Positions 8,075 through 17,309 are shown, counted from the first letter of the stretch. The stretch is DNA of 64,000 nt from Sphingobacterium siyangense (GCF_007830445.1 NZ_VLKR01000013.1:62001-126000), one strand, 5' to 3'. The notes: generated by a model not told the origin, from the sequence alone. A program made the numbers and translations.

Positions 8075-9196
8075 TTAAGCGTTGTTTAACATAACAGGCA
8101 TCACCAACATCAAAATATCTTCATGATCTTCAGATACGGCCGGAATCAATAAACCGGCACGATTTGGCGTACTCATCTCCAAAACAACTTCTTCACTCTC
8201 TAAGTTATTTAACATCTCCACGAGGAATTTGGCGTTAAAACCGATTTCCATATCATCCCCTTCAAATTGACAGGACAAGCGTTCATGCGCTTCATTAGAG
8301 AAATCTAAATCTTCTGCAGAGATATGCAATTCACTTCCTGAGATCTTCAGACGAACCTGATGGGTTGTTTTATTAGCAAAAATCACCACACGTCTCAAGG
8401 TATTTAAAAACAATAATCGATCTACAGTTAACTTGTTAGGGTTGACTTGAGGGATTACAGCAGCATAATCTGGGTAACGTTCATCAATCAAACGACAGAT
8501 CAAATTAATATTGCCAAAGCTAAAGAACGCATTGGTTTGATTATATTCTATCGATACTGTAATATCATCGGATGGTAGCGACGATTTGAGCAATGAAAGT
8601 GCCTTTTTCGGCAAAATAAGGGATGCTGGTTTTTCAGCACCAATATCAGTTCTCGAATAACGCACCAACTTGTGCGCATCGGTAGAGACAAAAGTCACAT
8701 TCTTTTCAGCTAATTGCACCAAAACACCAGACATCGCCGGTCTCAATTCGTCGTTACTGACAGCAAAGATCGTTTTACTGATCGCTTCTGACAAAATAGG
8801 AGCTGGCATCTGAATAACTGACCCGTTATCGATTGAAGGAATTTTAGGGAAATCGTCGGCATTTTCTCCACTCAACTTATATTTTCCATCACCTGCACTG
8901 ATCTCAATCGCCAAGGTATTCATATCTACTGAAAATGCTACTGGCTGATCTGGTAAGGTTTTTAACGTCTCGATCAAAATCTTCGAAGGCATGGCTACTC
9001 TTCCCTCTTCTTTTGCTTCGATCTGTAAAGAAGTAACCATACTTGTTTGCAGATCCGTAGCAGAAATAGTCAAGTTATTGTCTTTTATTTCAAAAAGAAA
9101 GTTTTCCAAGATAGGCAAAACAGTACTTGTACTGGATGCGCCATTGATAGCTTGTAACTGCTTTAATAAAATTGATGTTGATACAATGAATCTCAT
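8075..9196 (-). CDS. dnaN: DNA polymerase III beta subunit (sliding clamp)
   Basis: The ring-shaped processivity clamp of the replisome. The start at 9196 (MRFIVSTSILLKQLQ) is the conserved N-terminus; the frame runs nine codons further upstream to 9223. The 373-residue length, the three-domain pattern and the C-terminus ending in LVMPVMLNN (family VMPMRL-type end) are typical. It lies about 16 kb from the inferred origin, like dnaA and holB. It is followed closely by the two DedA genes. Confidence 0.95.
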   Translation of the reverse strand: MRFIVSTSILLKQLQAINGASSTSTVLPILENFLFEIKDNNLTISATDLQTSMVTSLQIEAKEEGRVAMPSKILIETLKTLPDQPVAFSVDMNTLAIEISAGDGKYKLSGENADDFPKIPSIDNGSVIQMPAPILSEAISKTIFAVSNDELRPAMSGVLVQLAEKNVTFVSTDAHKLVRYSRTDIGAEKPASLILPKKALSLLKSSLPSDDITVSIEYNQTNAFFSFGNINLICRLIDERYPDYAAVIPQVNPNKLTVDRLLFLNTLRRVVIFANKTTHQVRLKISGSELHISAEDLDFSNEAHERLSCQFEGDDMEIGFNAKFLVEMLNNLESEEVVLEMSTPNRAGLLIPAVSEDHEDILMLVMPVMLNNA

Positions 9197-9380
9197 TTCC
9201 TGAATACTAATTATTATGTGCAATAATACACAAATTAATCAATATTTTTCAGTTTTACAGGCCGCTTTCTTTCCACATAAAGAGATTTCGATCGCTCAAA
9301 TAAGCAATTGTATTTCAATTAATAAGCACAGCGCCAAAAGTATAGAAAGCAAATTCGGCCCGATAAATCACAATATTTAT

Positions 9381-9388
9381 TACATTTG
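9381..9388 (+). promoter_or_regulatory. Putative -7 promoter element of holB (TACATTTG)
   Basis: Matches the Bacteroidota TAnnTTTG -7 element, 17 bases upstream of the holB ATG. I could not place a clear -33 element. Confidence 0.45.
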
Positions 9389-9405
9389 TATAATAGCAGT
9401 AGTGT

Positions 9406-10551
9406 ATGCAGTTTAAAGAGATCATTGGGCACAAAGACATCAAAGAACATTTAGTTCGCACGGTTCATGAAAATCGTGTGAGTCATGCGCAATTATTTCT
9501 TGGTCCAGAGGGCTGTGGTAGCCTTGCATTAGCCTATGCTTATGCACAGTTTTTGAATTGTGAAAACCGACAGTCAACCGATAGTTGTGGCGAATGCCCA
9601 TCCTGTCGAAAATATAATAAGCTGATCCATCCCGATCTCCACATGTCCTATCCTTTCATAGCCAAACATAAGGAAGATACGGCATCCGATTATGCGGACA
9701 GCTGGCGAAAATCTTTTTTATCCAATCCGTACATGGGATTGGAGTATTGGCGCAATCAATTGGATGCGGACAACAAACAGGTCAATATCAATATTGCCGA
9801 GGCGCATGGGATCATCAAAAAACTAAGCCTCAAATCCTTCGAAGCTGAATATAAGGTTTTAATTATGTGGCTGCCCGAATACCTGGACACACAAGGCAAT
9901 GCGCTGTTAAAGTTAATCGAAGAACCACCCGAAAAAACGCTCTTTATTCTGGTTGCAGAAAATCAGGACAAAATATTAAATACGATCATATCGCGTACGC
10001 AATTGGTCAAAATAAAGAAACTGGATCATAGTGAGGTAACACAATACTTAAAAACGGTACATCAACTTTCGGATCAAGAGGCGTCAGAGATTGCTTTTAT
10101 TGCAGATGGAAATCTCCAGGAAGCAACCAATCTATTGCACGCGCAAACAAATAATCATTTTGGCATTTTGGTAAACTGGCTGCGCTTCATCGTTTCGGAC
10201 GCAGGGACCAATATGATTTCCCTGGTAGAAGAAGAGCTCTCAAAAATGGGGCGAGAAAACCAAAAAAGCTTTCTTTTTTATGCAATTAATATGATGCGTC
10301 AGATTATATTAATCAAAGAAGGGCTTTCCAGTCTCGTATTCTTACCGGCCAAAGAATTGGATTTTGTCCAAAAATTTGCCGTACACTATACCGTTGAACA
10401 AATTGAAGCAACAATAAATCTATTTGAGGAAACACATTATTTTGTAGAAAGAAATGCAAATCCCAAAATATTATTTTTAGATTTATCTTTGCAGTTAACA
10501 TTAATATACAAGTACAAAACGTTTCCGAAAGGAACTCAATATATAATATAG
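9406..10551 (+). CDS. holB: DNA polymerase III delta' subunit (clamp loader)
   Basis: A 381-residue AAA+ clamp-loader subunit. The N-terminus MQFKEIIGHKDIKEHL is typical. Zinc-binding cysteines are at 52, 61, 64 and 67 (C-x8-CxxCxxC). The P-loop is degenerate (GPEGCGSLAL, with no lysine), which is normal for delta', which does not hydrolyse ATP. The sensor ISRTQLV replaces the SRC motif. It loads the DnaN clamp, whose gene is divergently placed 210 bases away. ricT follows 6 bases downstream, an arrangement (holB-ricT/yaaT) conserved in Firmicutes as well. Confidence 0.92.
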   Translation: MQFKEIIGHKDIKEHLVRTVHENRVSHAQLFLGPEGCGSLALAYAYAQFLNCENRQSTDSCGECPSCRKYNKLIHPDLHMSYPFIAKHKEDTASDYADSWRKSFLSNPYMGLEYWRNQLDADNKQVNINIAEAHGIIKKLSLKSFEAEYKVLIMWLPEYLDTQGNALLKLIEEPPEKTLFILVAENQDKILNTIISRTQLVKIKKLDHSEVTQYLKTVHQLSDQEASEIAFIADGNLQEATNLLHAQTNNHFGILVNWLRFIVSDAGTNMISLVEEELSKMGRENQKSFLFYAINMMRQIILIKEGLSSLVFLPAKELDFVQKFAVHYTVEQIEATINLFEETHYFVERNANPKILFLDLSLQLTLIYKYKTFPKGTQYII

Positions 10552-10557
10552 AAAACT

Positions 10558-11934
10558 ATGGGATGTGGCAGTTGCTCATCCGGCGGAGGTTGCGGTACTA
10601 CCACGACAAATGGTACACCAGCAGGATGTCAGAACAATGGCTCTTGCATGACTAGCGGATGTAATAAATTAGATGTATATGACTGGCTTTCCGATATGGA
10701 TATGCCTTCAAACTATAAACCATTTAATATCGTCGAAGTACGATTCAAGGGATCACGAAAAGATTTCTTTATTAATGTAGACAATACCTACCTTGAAATG
10801 GGGGAAATGGTCGTTGTAGAACCTTCTACTGGTGGCTATGATATCGGACATGTCTCCTTAACGGGTGAATTGGTTAGACTACAATTAAAAAAGAACAATG
10901 TTACTCCAGAAACGGTAACTAAGAAAATCTATCGGAAGCCCAATGAAATGGATGTAGAGAAGTATAATGCAGCAAAAGATCTCGAATGGGAAACTATGCA
11001 CAAAGCACGTAAACTGGCTTTGGACCTGGGTTTGTCCATGAAGATTTCTGATGTTGACTACCAGGGCGATAAAACCAAAGCTACCTTCTACTACACTGCT
11101 GAGGGCCGCGTGGATTTCCGTGAGCTTATCAAAAAAATGGCTGAAGCTTTCAGAATACGCATTGAAATGCGCCAGATAGGTATGCGACAAGAAGCTAGCC
11201 GTCTCGGTGGAATCGGCTCCTGTGGTCGCGAACTCTGCTGTTCAACCTGGCTAACGGATTTCAAAACAGTATCCACGTCGGCAGCACGTTATCAAAATCT
11301 TTCTTTGAATACGTTAAAGCTAGCGGGACAATGCGGAAAATTAAAATGCTGTCTCAATTATGAATTAGATAGTTACATGGATGCTTTAAAAGACATCCCG
11401 AATAATATCGACCGCATCGAAACGCTAAAAGGAGTTGCTTATCTTCAAAAGACCGATATTTTCAAGAAAATGATGTGGTTCTCTTTTCCTGGAGCTGAAA
11501 ATTGGATCGCCATTCCCGTTCAACAAGTCAAAGAGTTTGTCGAAATGAATAAGCAGGGGATCAAACCGGAAGCAATTTCGAGTGCAGTAGATAACGATGA
11601 AGTCAGAGAAGAGAAAAATATCAATTACGATTACGAAAATGTAGTCGGACAAGATAGCTTAACTCGACTTGATGACCGGAATAAAAGAAAGAAAAAAAGA
11701 AAATCCAAAAGCAATACTGTCAAACCTGAAAGTAAGGCTGGACAAAAAACTGAGAAGTCCGAACAAAGTACACCTAGACAAAGTGCTAAACCTCAGATTT
11801 CGACCGATGCTGGAGCTCCAAGCGCGAATAAAGAGAATAAAGAAGGATCTAACAACAGACCCAAAAAGCGTTTTAATCGCCATCGGAATAAAAACAAAGG
11901 TAATAACAACAATGCTGCACCGAAAGCAGAATAA
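10558..11934 (+). CDS. ricT: RicT/YaaT (PSP1 domain) protein with Cys-rich N-terminus
   Basis: A 458-residue PSP1-domain protein. The PSP1 core carries GSCGRELCCSTWL and GQCGKLKCCLNYEL, which hold the cysteines used for an Fe-S cluster in the B. subtilis RicAFT complex, where RicT helps control mRNA maturation. The first 40 residues are an extra Cys/Gly-rich segment (MGCGSCSSGGGCG, then C23, C29 and C34 or nearby), and the last 90 or so residues are a basic, low-complexity Lys/Asn/Ser tail. Both extensions are unusual compared with the Firmicutes protein. It is co-transcribed with holB. The RNA-related role here is inferred from the family. Confidence 0.85.
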   Translation: MGCGSCSSGGGCGTTTTNGTPAGCQNNGSCMTSGCNKLDVYDWLSDMDMPSNYKPFNIVEVRFKGSRKDFFINVDNTYLEMGEMVVVEPSTGGYDIGHVSLTGELVRLQLKKNNVTPETVTKKIYRKPNEMDVEKYNAAKDLEWETMHKARKLALDLGLSMKISDVDYQGDKTKATFYYTAEGRVDFRELIKKMAEAFRIRIEMRQIGMRQEASRLGGIGSCGRELCCSTWLTDFKTVSTSAARYQNLSLNTLKLAGQCGKLKCCLNYELDSYMDALKDIPNNIDRIETLKGVAYLQKTDIFKKMMWFSFPGAENWIAIPVQQVKEFVEMNKQGIKPEAISSAVDNDEVREEKNINYDYENVVGQDSLTRLDDRNKRKKKRKSKSNTVKPESKAGQKTEKSEQSTPRQSAKPQISTDAGAPSANKENKEGSNNRPKKRFNRHRNKNKGNNNNAAPKAE

Positions 11935-11937
11935 AAA

Positions 11938-11975
11938 AATATGCCTAATTTTAACCCATTAGGCATATTCTTTTT
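11938..11975 (+). terminator. Terminator after ricT
   Basis: A 12-bp stem, AATATGCCTAAT / ATTAGGCATATT, followed by CTTTTTAT. Confidence 0.8.
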
Positions 11976-11985
11976 ATAAATAAAC

Positions 11986-12456
11986 ATGAAACTCAAAAGC
12001 TCTCCCTTCCTTATTGGTTTGTTATGTATTGGCATAGGGTGTTCTTGTGACCAAACTTTTGTCATAAATGAAAATAAACCCATTGATAATAAAGCTTGGC
12101 TGAATACATCACCGCCTAGTTTTCAATTTCATATCGGCGACAAAACCAAACGATATGATGTATTGATGGATGTCCGTCATACAACAGAATATGCTTTTTC
12201 CAATCTTTTTGTACTTATTTACCAACGAGGCCCAGATAAAAAACAATATACTTATCGTAAAGAAATAAAAATGGCCAGACCGGATGGAAAATGGCTTGGA
12301 AAATCCTCTGGCAGCTTGTATAACAATCAATCCATCATCCATAAAGATTACCTATTTCCGGATACAGGAATTTATACGATTTCCATCGAACAGAACATGA
12401 AAGAAAATCCGTTGAAAGAAATCACAGACGTAGGGTTAACCATTGTTCCAAAATGA
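11986..12456 (+). CDS. gldH: Gliding motility lipoprotein GldH
   Basis: A 156-residue lipoprotein: a hydrophobic signal ends in GIGCSCDQ, giving a lipidated cysteine near residue 19. The mature part has the GldH pattern, with a YDVLMDVRHTTEYAFSNLF core and a late GIYTISIEQNM strand. GldH is part of the Bacteroidota gliding machinery, but homologues occur in non-gliding relatives too. The gene overlaps lpxK by 4 bases (ATGA), a pairing of two envelope genes. It has its own start just after the ricT terminator. Confidence 0.8.
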   Translation: MKLKSSPFLIGLLCIGIGCSCDQTFVINENKPIDNKAWLNTSPPSFQFHIGDKTKRYDVLMDVRHTTEYAFSNLFVLIYQRGPDKKQYTYRKEIKMARPDGKWLGKSSGSLYNNQSIIHKDYLFPDTGIYTISIEQNMKENPLKEITDVGLTIVPK

Positions 12457-13502
12457 TACGCTTATTACGATATCTATTATTTCCTTTTACCATCATCTAT
12501 GCCCTTGTGGTGTGGATAAGAAATCGATTATATGATCTTAAGCTGCTTCCATCGCGGTCTTTTGACATTCCAACCGTAGTTATAGGAAATCTTGCCGTTG
12601 GTGGGACAGGAAAAAGCCCAATGACTGAATTTGTGGTATCCAGCCTTAAAGGTCACTTTAAAACAGCAATACTCAGTCGGGGGTATGGACGCAGCACCAA
12701 GGGGTTTTATCTGGTACAAACGGATTCATCAGCTATGGATGTCGGTGATGAGCCCTTACAGTTCAAAAATAAATTTCCGGCTGTCACTGTTGCAGTTTGT
12801 GAGGATCGTTGTACTGGAGTTGAAAAACTTCAGTCAACTCATCAACTTATTATTCTGGACGACGCTTATCAACACCGAAAATTATCGCCTCTTTTCAATA
12901 TATTATTATTTGATTTTTTATCATTTTCTCACCCTATGTTCGTATTTCCCACAGGAAACTTTAGGGATCTCCTTATGGAGGCTAAACGCGCACAGATCAT
13001 AACGATTACGAAATGTCCTATTGATCTTTCTAATGAGCAAAAAAAACGGATAGAAAACAAAATCAGGTATTATAACAAAGAAGCTTTAATAGTATTTAGC
13101 TATATCGACTATCTTGAACCCATCAATAGTAAAGGAAATCTAATCGATGTCAAAGGCAAAGATATTATTTTGGTTACGGGTATTGCTAAACCTCAACCCT
13201 TAGTAGATTATCTCCAAAACAAAACCAATTCAATCCAACACATTTCCTTTAAAGATCATCATTCTTTTACTGAATCGGATATCAATCAAATTGCAAAATC
13301 TTACCACGATCTGGCGAGCAGCAACAAGATCGTATTGACAACTGAAAAGGACTTTCAGCGACTAAAAACTTTTAAACAGCAATTTACTGCAATTGATTTG
13401 GCTTATCTGCCGATCGGTCTTCAATTTCACGACCCTATCCAACAGGAAATATTCCATGAAAGGCTATATAATGCAGTGGCTCAAAGTGTTAATCAACCTT
13501 AA
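12453..13502 (+). CDS. lpxK: Tetraacyldisaccharide 4'-kinase
   Basis: Phosphorylates the lipid A disaccharide precursor at the 4' position at the inner membrane. The 349-residue protein starts with a membrane-associated helix (residues 1-24), followed by the P-loop GNLAVGGTGKSP at about 45-56 and LILDDAYQHRKL, a typical LpxK segment (DDxxQHR). Length is normal. It overlaps gldH by 4 bases. It shows that the organism makes lipid A. Confidence 0.92.
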   Translation: MIRLLRYLLFPFTIIYALVVWIRNRLYDLKLLPSRSFDIPTVVIGNLAVGGTGKSPMTEFVVSSLKGHFKTAILSRGYGRSTKGFYLVQTDSSAMDVGDEPLQFKNKFPAVTVAVCEDRCTGVEKLQSTHQLIILDDAYQHRKLSPLFNILLFDFLSFSHPMFVFPTGNFRDLLMEAKRAQIITITKCPIDLSNEQKKRIENKIRYYNKEALIVFSYIDYLEPINSKGNLIDVKGKDIILVTGIAKPQPLVDYLQNKTNSIQHISFKDHHSFTESDINQIAKSYHDLASSNKIVLTTEKDFQRLKTFKQQFTAIDLAYLPIGLQFHDPIQQEIFHERLYNAVAQSVNQP

Positions 13503-13653
13503 ATTTTGTTAAGATCAGATGCTATACTAAACTTTTTCATCAAATTTATATTCTATATGTAAACAGAGAATCTCAAAAGTTTTCGCTCTGTCTATAATGA
13601 ACAAATTGAGTGTATACCCGATATTCGGCACTCATGATATAAACTATACAAAG

Positions 13654-14022
13654 ATGAAAAAGAAAATTTTAATGGCAGTAGCTTGTCTATTTTTAAGTGC
13701 TACAGGAGTTTTTGCCCAACAACGTCAGCAACGTAGTCCTGAAGAACAAGCTAAAATGCGCGTAGAGCATTTAGACAAATTATTAAGCCTAAATCAAACG
13801 CAAAAAGATTCGATCTATAACCTTACATTAAGTCAGGCTCAACAACGGGCTGCTCTTCGAAATGATGGTGGAGATCGAAAAGCGAGTATGGAAAAATTTA
13901 AGCAGCTTCAGGAAATACAAACAACCAAAATCAAATCATGGCTTACTCCAGACCAAGCTAAGCTATTTGACGAACAACAAGAAAAAATGAAAGAAAGAAT
14001 GTCTAAACGTTCCGACAATTAA
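13654..14022 (+). CDS. Small secreted Spy/LTXXQ-like protein (copy A)
   Basis: A 122-residue exported protein. The start at 13654 (MKKKILMAVACLF) begins a normal signal peptide ending in VFAQ; the frame reaches back to 13597, but those codons precede the signal. The mature part is helical and rich in Gln and Lys, with LLSLNQTQKDSI and WLTPDQAKLFDEQ repeats that resemble the L-T-x-x-Q motifs of Spy/CpxP periplasmic stress chaperones. It is followed by a strong terminator. Two similar genes follow downstream, so this is a local family. Chaperone function is inference. Confidence 0.65.
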   Translation: MKKKILMAVACLFLSATGVFAQQRQQRSPEEQAKMRVEHLDKLLSLNQTQKDSIYNLTLSQAQQRAALRNDGGDRKASMEKFKQLQEIQTTKIKSWLTPDQAKLFDEQQEKMKERMSKRSDN

Positions 14023-14036
14023 TAAAGCTATCTTAG

Positions 14037-14069
14037 AAAAGGCCTTGTTTTTTGACAAGGCCTTTTTTA
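14037..14069 (+). terminator. Strong terminator after Spy-like copy A
   Basis: AAAAGGCCTTGT / ACAAGGCCTTTT with a 6-base loop and a T-run. The 256 bases from here to the next gene hold no gene that I can see. Confidence 0.85.
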
Positions 14070-14325
14070 TTTCACGTTCAGTTTTATTCTGACGTTATCA
14101 TCACAATTAAGTTCGTCTAACTTTATCGATCCTGTTAACTGTGCAATAACAGCGATATCATCAATTTTTGCATTTCACACCATATATAAAAATCCATATT
14201 ACAATGAATTACAATTAGTTAATGTTAAAACTTTGTTAAAGTAACATAGTTGATACAATATAAATACCCCTTTCCGAGTTTTTATAGCAAGATCGTTTAA
14301 TTGTAACTTTTTAAATACAATAGAT

Positions 14326-14709
14326 ATGAAAAAGCTAATTTTAACAGGAATAGGATTCATTCTAGCGATGGGCCTAACGTTTGCACAACAGGGTAGTCCC
14401 GAAGATGCAGCTGCTAAAGCAACGACTGAACTTGTACAGAAACTGCATCTGAATGATGAGCAAAAAACTGCAGTATCAACTATTCTATTGGATCAGGTAA
14501 AAGCAGAACAGACAATAGTAAAAGATACTGGGTCTTCTGCTCAAGCGAAAAGCGAAGCGCTTAATAAGCTACAGACTGAAGTAGATACCAAAGTCAGTCA
14601 ATTACTTACCGAAGATCAGAAATCGCTTTATCAAAAAGTCATAACTGAAAGACCAGCTAAAGCTGTGCCGACCGCAGCTGAGCCTACGAAAACTGAATCT
14701 GGTCAATAA
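14326..14709 (+). CDS. Small secreted Spy-like protein (copy B)
   Basis: A 127-residue protein with a signal peptide (MKKLILTGIGFILAMGLTFAQ, cleavage near residue 20). The mature helix has LHLNDEQKTAVSTI and QLLTEDQKSLYQK, the two-repeat pattern of small Spy-like proteins, and a Pro/Thr-rich tail. It is clearly a duplicate of the next gene: the signal peptides are nearly identical and NDEQKTAVSTI is conserved exactly. Probably periplasmic; function is not known. Confidence 0.65.
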   Translation: MKKLILTGIGFILAMGLTFAQQGSPEDAAAKATTELVQKLHLNDEQKTAVSTILLDQVKAEQTIVKDTGSSAQAKSEALNKLQTEVDTKVSQLLTEDQKSLYQKVITERPAKAVPTAAEPTKTESGQ

Positions 14710-14773
14710 TCGAAAACAAAGTAAAATTAGGTAGCAGAAAAACATTGAATAATTTCATCTAAAATTGAACATC

Positions 14774-15190
14774 ATGAAAAAGTTATTTTTAGCAGGCATA
14801 GGTTTCTTCCTAGCGATGGGCCTAACATTTGCACAACAAGCACAAACAACACCGGAAGAAAATGCAACAAAGGTAGTGACTGAATTAGTCACAAAGCTGA
14901 CATTAAATGACGAGCAGAAAACTGCGGTATCAACAATCGTATTGGATCAAGAAAAAGCTATAGCGGCTGTCATTCAGGACTCCACGACTAAGGTTGACGT
15001 CAAAAAGGAGAATATTGCCAAAATACAGGGTGAATCAGATACTAAAATAGCACAGTTGCTAACAGATGAACAAAAAGTTGCTTATCAGAAATATGTAACT
15101 GAGCGACCTCCGGTAAACATTCCCGCAACGCAAGAAACAACAGAACAAAAAGAATCCGGTAACGGACAGAGCAATCAACAACAACAATAA
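14774..15190 (+). CDS. Small secreted Spy-like protein (copy C)
   Basis: A 138-residue paralogue of the preceding gene, 64 bases downstream. I start at 14774 (MKKLFLAGIGFFLAMG), which aligns with copy B; three extra codons exist upstream. The mature part has LTLNDEQKTAVSTIVLDQ and QLLTDEQKVAYQKYVTERP, followed by a Gln-rich tail. A hairpin terminator lies 21 bases past the stop. The tandem B-C pair is a recent duplication; the two may act redundantly or under one promoter. Confidence 0.65.
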   Translation: MKKLFLAGIGFFLAMGLTFAQQAQTTPEENATKVVTELVTKLTLNDEQKTAVSTIVLDQEKAIAAVIQDSTTKVDVKKENIAKIQGESDTKIAQLLTDEQKVAYQKYVTERPPVNIPATQETTEQKESGNGQSNQQQQ

Positions 15191-15210
15191 CCATTCGAGA
15201 ACGAATGAAA

Positions 15211-15248
15211 ATCCTCTGGGTATGTAATGCATATCCAGAGGATTTTTT
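15211..15248 (+). terminator. Terminator after the Spy-like pair
   Basis: ATCCTCTGG...CCAGAGGAT stem, followed by six T. Confidence 0.75.
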
Positions 15249-15273
15249 ATGCCTTACAAGGCCTTAAATACAT

Positions 15274-15311
15274 TAAAAAAGGGCTGTCCAAGTAATATGG
15301 ACAGCCCTTCT
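15274..15311 (-). terminator. Terminator after dnaA
   Basis: AAGGGCTGTCC / GGACAGCCCTT, an 11-bp perfect stem, with a T-run on the minus strand, 26 bases past the dnaA stop. Confidence 0.8.
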
Positions 15312-15336
15312 AGTGTTTTGCTTACGATAATTGACA

Positions 15337-16761
15337 TTAAGATTTTAATTTTTTCATAATGTCACTTACATAAGTTTTAAATTTCTTGTCAGTTTCAATT
15401 AAATCCTCTACGGTTTGACAGGCATAAATGACTGTCGAGTGGTCTCTTCCTCCGAAGAATGCTCCAATCGATTTTAGTGAAGATTTGGTATGTGCTTTTG
15501 CTAAGTACATCGAAATTTGCCTGGCCTGCACGATTTCACGCTTTCTAACTTTCGACTTTACCATATCCACAGGAACTTCAAAATATTCACAGACTAATTT
15601 TTGAATAAAGTCCATTGAAATTTCCTTATGGGTATTCTTCACAAAATTCTTCAACATGGATTTTGCTAAGCCCAAATCGATCTCTTTTTTGTTCAAAGTA
15701 GACTGAGCCAATAATGAAACCATGGCTCCTTCCAATTCACGAACGCTGTTATCGATCTGTGTTGCGACGTACTCCACTACATTTTCAGGTAAGTCAATAC
15801 CATCGGAATACATCTTCTTCTTCAAAATTGCCATTCTCGTCTCAAGATCAGGAATCTGAATATCTGCAGATAATCCCCATTTAAAACGACTAAGCAAACG
15901 TTCCTCCAAACCAGCTAAATCCTTAGGTGCTTTGTCTGAAGTCAAAATAATTTGCTTTCCAGATTGATGCAAATGATTAAAAATATGGAAGAAAATATCC
16001 TGTGTTTTTTCTTTACCGGCAAAGTTATGTACATCATCCATAATGATGACATCCATTGCTTGATAAAAGTTAACGAAATCATTGATTGTATTATTTTTCA
16101 ATGAATCCACAAACTGCTGACAGAATTTCTCACAAGACACATAAATGACCAGTTTATCGGGAAGATTTCTCTTGATTTCATTTCCGATTGCTTGGGCAAG
16201 GTGTGTCTTTCCCAAACCAACATCACCATAAATCATCAAAGGGTTGAATGAAGTACCACCTGGCTTATTCGCTACAGCGTAACCTGCAGAGCGAGCAAGA
16301 CGATTACATTCACCTTCGATAAAATTTTCGAATGTGTAGTTTTGATTCAATTGCGGATCAACCTGCAATTTTTTCAATCCAGGAATAACAAATGGATTTT
16401 TGATATCTCTATTTAAAGATACCGGTACAGGGATAGATTGTCTTTTCCCTTCTGCTCCATTGCCGTTCGATGGAAGATTAGTCGTATAGGGATGAGAAGC
16501 TGAAGACTTCTCCACTACAATATTGTATTCCAATCTACCTTGTTCTCCTAAAAATTTCTTTACGGTCTTACGAAGAATTCCTACATAGTGTTCTTCCAGC
16601 CACTCATAAAAAAATAAGCTAGGCACTTGAATAGTCAAAACGTCACCCTCCAAACGGACTGCTTTCACAGGTTCAAACCAGGTCTTGAAACTTTGCGCTG
16701 GTATATTATCTTTGATAATCGAAAGACAATTATTCCAGACACTTGAATACGTTTTTTCCAT
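15337..16761 (-). CDS. dnaA: Chromosomal replication initiator DnaA
   Basis: Binds DnaA boxes at oriC and melts the origin. The 474-residue protein (start at 16761, MEKTYSSVWNNCL; the frame opens 13 codons earlier) has the N-terminal DnaB/DiaA interaction domain, a low-complexity linker at about 85-125, the AAA+ domain with Walker A GDVGLGKT at 179-186 and Walker B IIMDDVHNF, and a C-terminal DNA-binding domain with the signature GGRDHSTVIYAC. It lies about 8.5 kb from the inferred origin and is not adjacent to it. Its upstream region carries two DnaA-box-like sites, suggesting autoregulation. Confidence 0.97.
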   Translation of the reverse strand: MEKTYSSVWNNCLSIIKDNIPAQSFKTWFEPVKAVRLEGDVLTIQVPSLFFYEWLEEHYVGILRKTVKKFLGEQGRLEYNIVVEKSSASHPYTTNLPSNGNGAEGKRQSIPVPVSLNRDIKNPFVIPGLKKLQVDPQLNQNYTFENFIEGECNRLARSAGYAVANKPGGTSFNPLMIYGDVGLGKTHLAQAIGNEIKRNLPDKLVIYVSCEKFCQQFVDSLKNNTINDFVNFYQAMDVIIMDDVHNFAGKEKTQDIFFHIFNHLHQSGKQIILTSDKAPKDLAGLEERLLSRFKWGLSADIQIPDLETRMAILKKKMYSDGIDLPENVVEYVATQIDNSVRELEGAMVSLLAQSTLNKKEIDLGLAKSMLKNFVKNTHKEISMDFIQKLVCEYFEVPVDMVKSKVRKREIVQARQISMYLAKAHTKSSLKSIGAFFGGRDHSTVIYACQTVEDLIETDKKFKTYVSDIMKKLKS

Positions 16762-17240
16762 TCTAAAATTGTTAATAAGTTGATTTACAATACGCGACAA
16801 AAAATATGTTGATAACTTTCTCTGAGAACGAAGATGACAAAAAAATATCAGCTAAAAAACTAAAATATAAAATAATTAATAAACCTTTATATATCAGATA
16901 TTTACTATGTAAAATTGTGGAAAACTAGCGCTAAAATTGATCTCTAAAAATAATTATTAACATTCCAAATTTATTTAAAAAAAAGAACAAAAAAAGTAGC
17001 AAACTAACTACGTCTCAGTCCTTAAGGTCTAAATCTAAATTAACCAAAATAATAGCTAATTACAATCTTTAGTTCATATATTTTTAATATTAAATTTATA
17101 AGAATTTAAAGCCAACTTAACATCATTGCTAATGGACGATTCAACTTATTTATGTCCAACTGTTAAACAAAAATCTATATAATCTATCCGGAAGAAAAAA
17201 ACACATTGCAACATATGAGATTAATTGTGAGCTCCAAAAA
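16762..17240 (-). promoter_or_regulatory. dnaA upstream region with DnaA-box-like sites
   Basis: A 479-base AT-rich stretch without a gene, upstream of dnaA. It contains TGTTGATAA at 16807-16815 and TGTGGAAAA at 16916-16924. The second fits the reverse complement of TTWTNCACA, the E. coli-type DnaA box; the first is a weaker relative. Autorepression of dnaA through such boxes is known in other bacteria, and it is inference here. Confidence 0.5.
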
Positions 17241-17243
17241 GGC

Positions 17244-17306
17244 TATACTATAGAAACAAAAAAGGAGGTCCATATGGATCTCCTTCTTTGTTTCTATAGT
17301 GTATAA
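17244..17306 (-). terminator. Very long hairpin between dxs and dnaA
   Basis: A nearly perfect inverted repeat of about 28 bp per arm with a 4-base ATAT loop: the left arm holds ACTATAGAAACAAA and GGAGGTCC, the right arm GGATCTCC and TTTGTTTCTATAGT. It begins 4 bases past the dxs stop, and on the minus strand it is followed by CCTTTTTGG. It probably ends the dxs transcript, but the stem is much longer than the other terminators in the window. Confidence 0.65.
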
Positions 17307-17309
17307 CTT

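Noticed and set aside
9406..10551. Missing Walker lysine in HolB as a broken gene
   Set aside because: Degenerate P-loops are normal in delta' subunits; the protein is full length with intact zinc cysteines.
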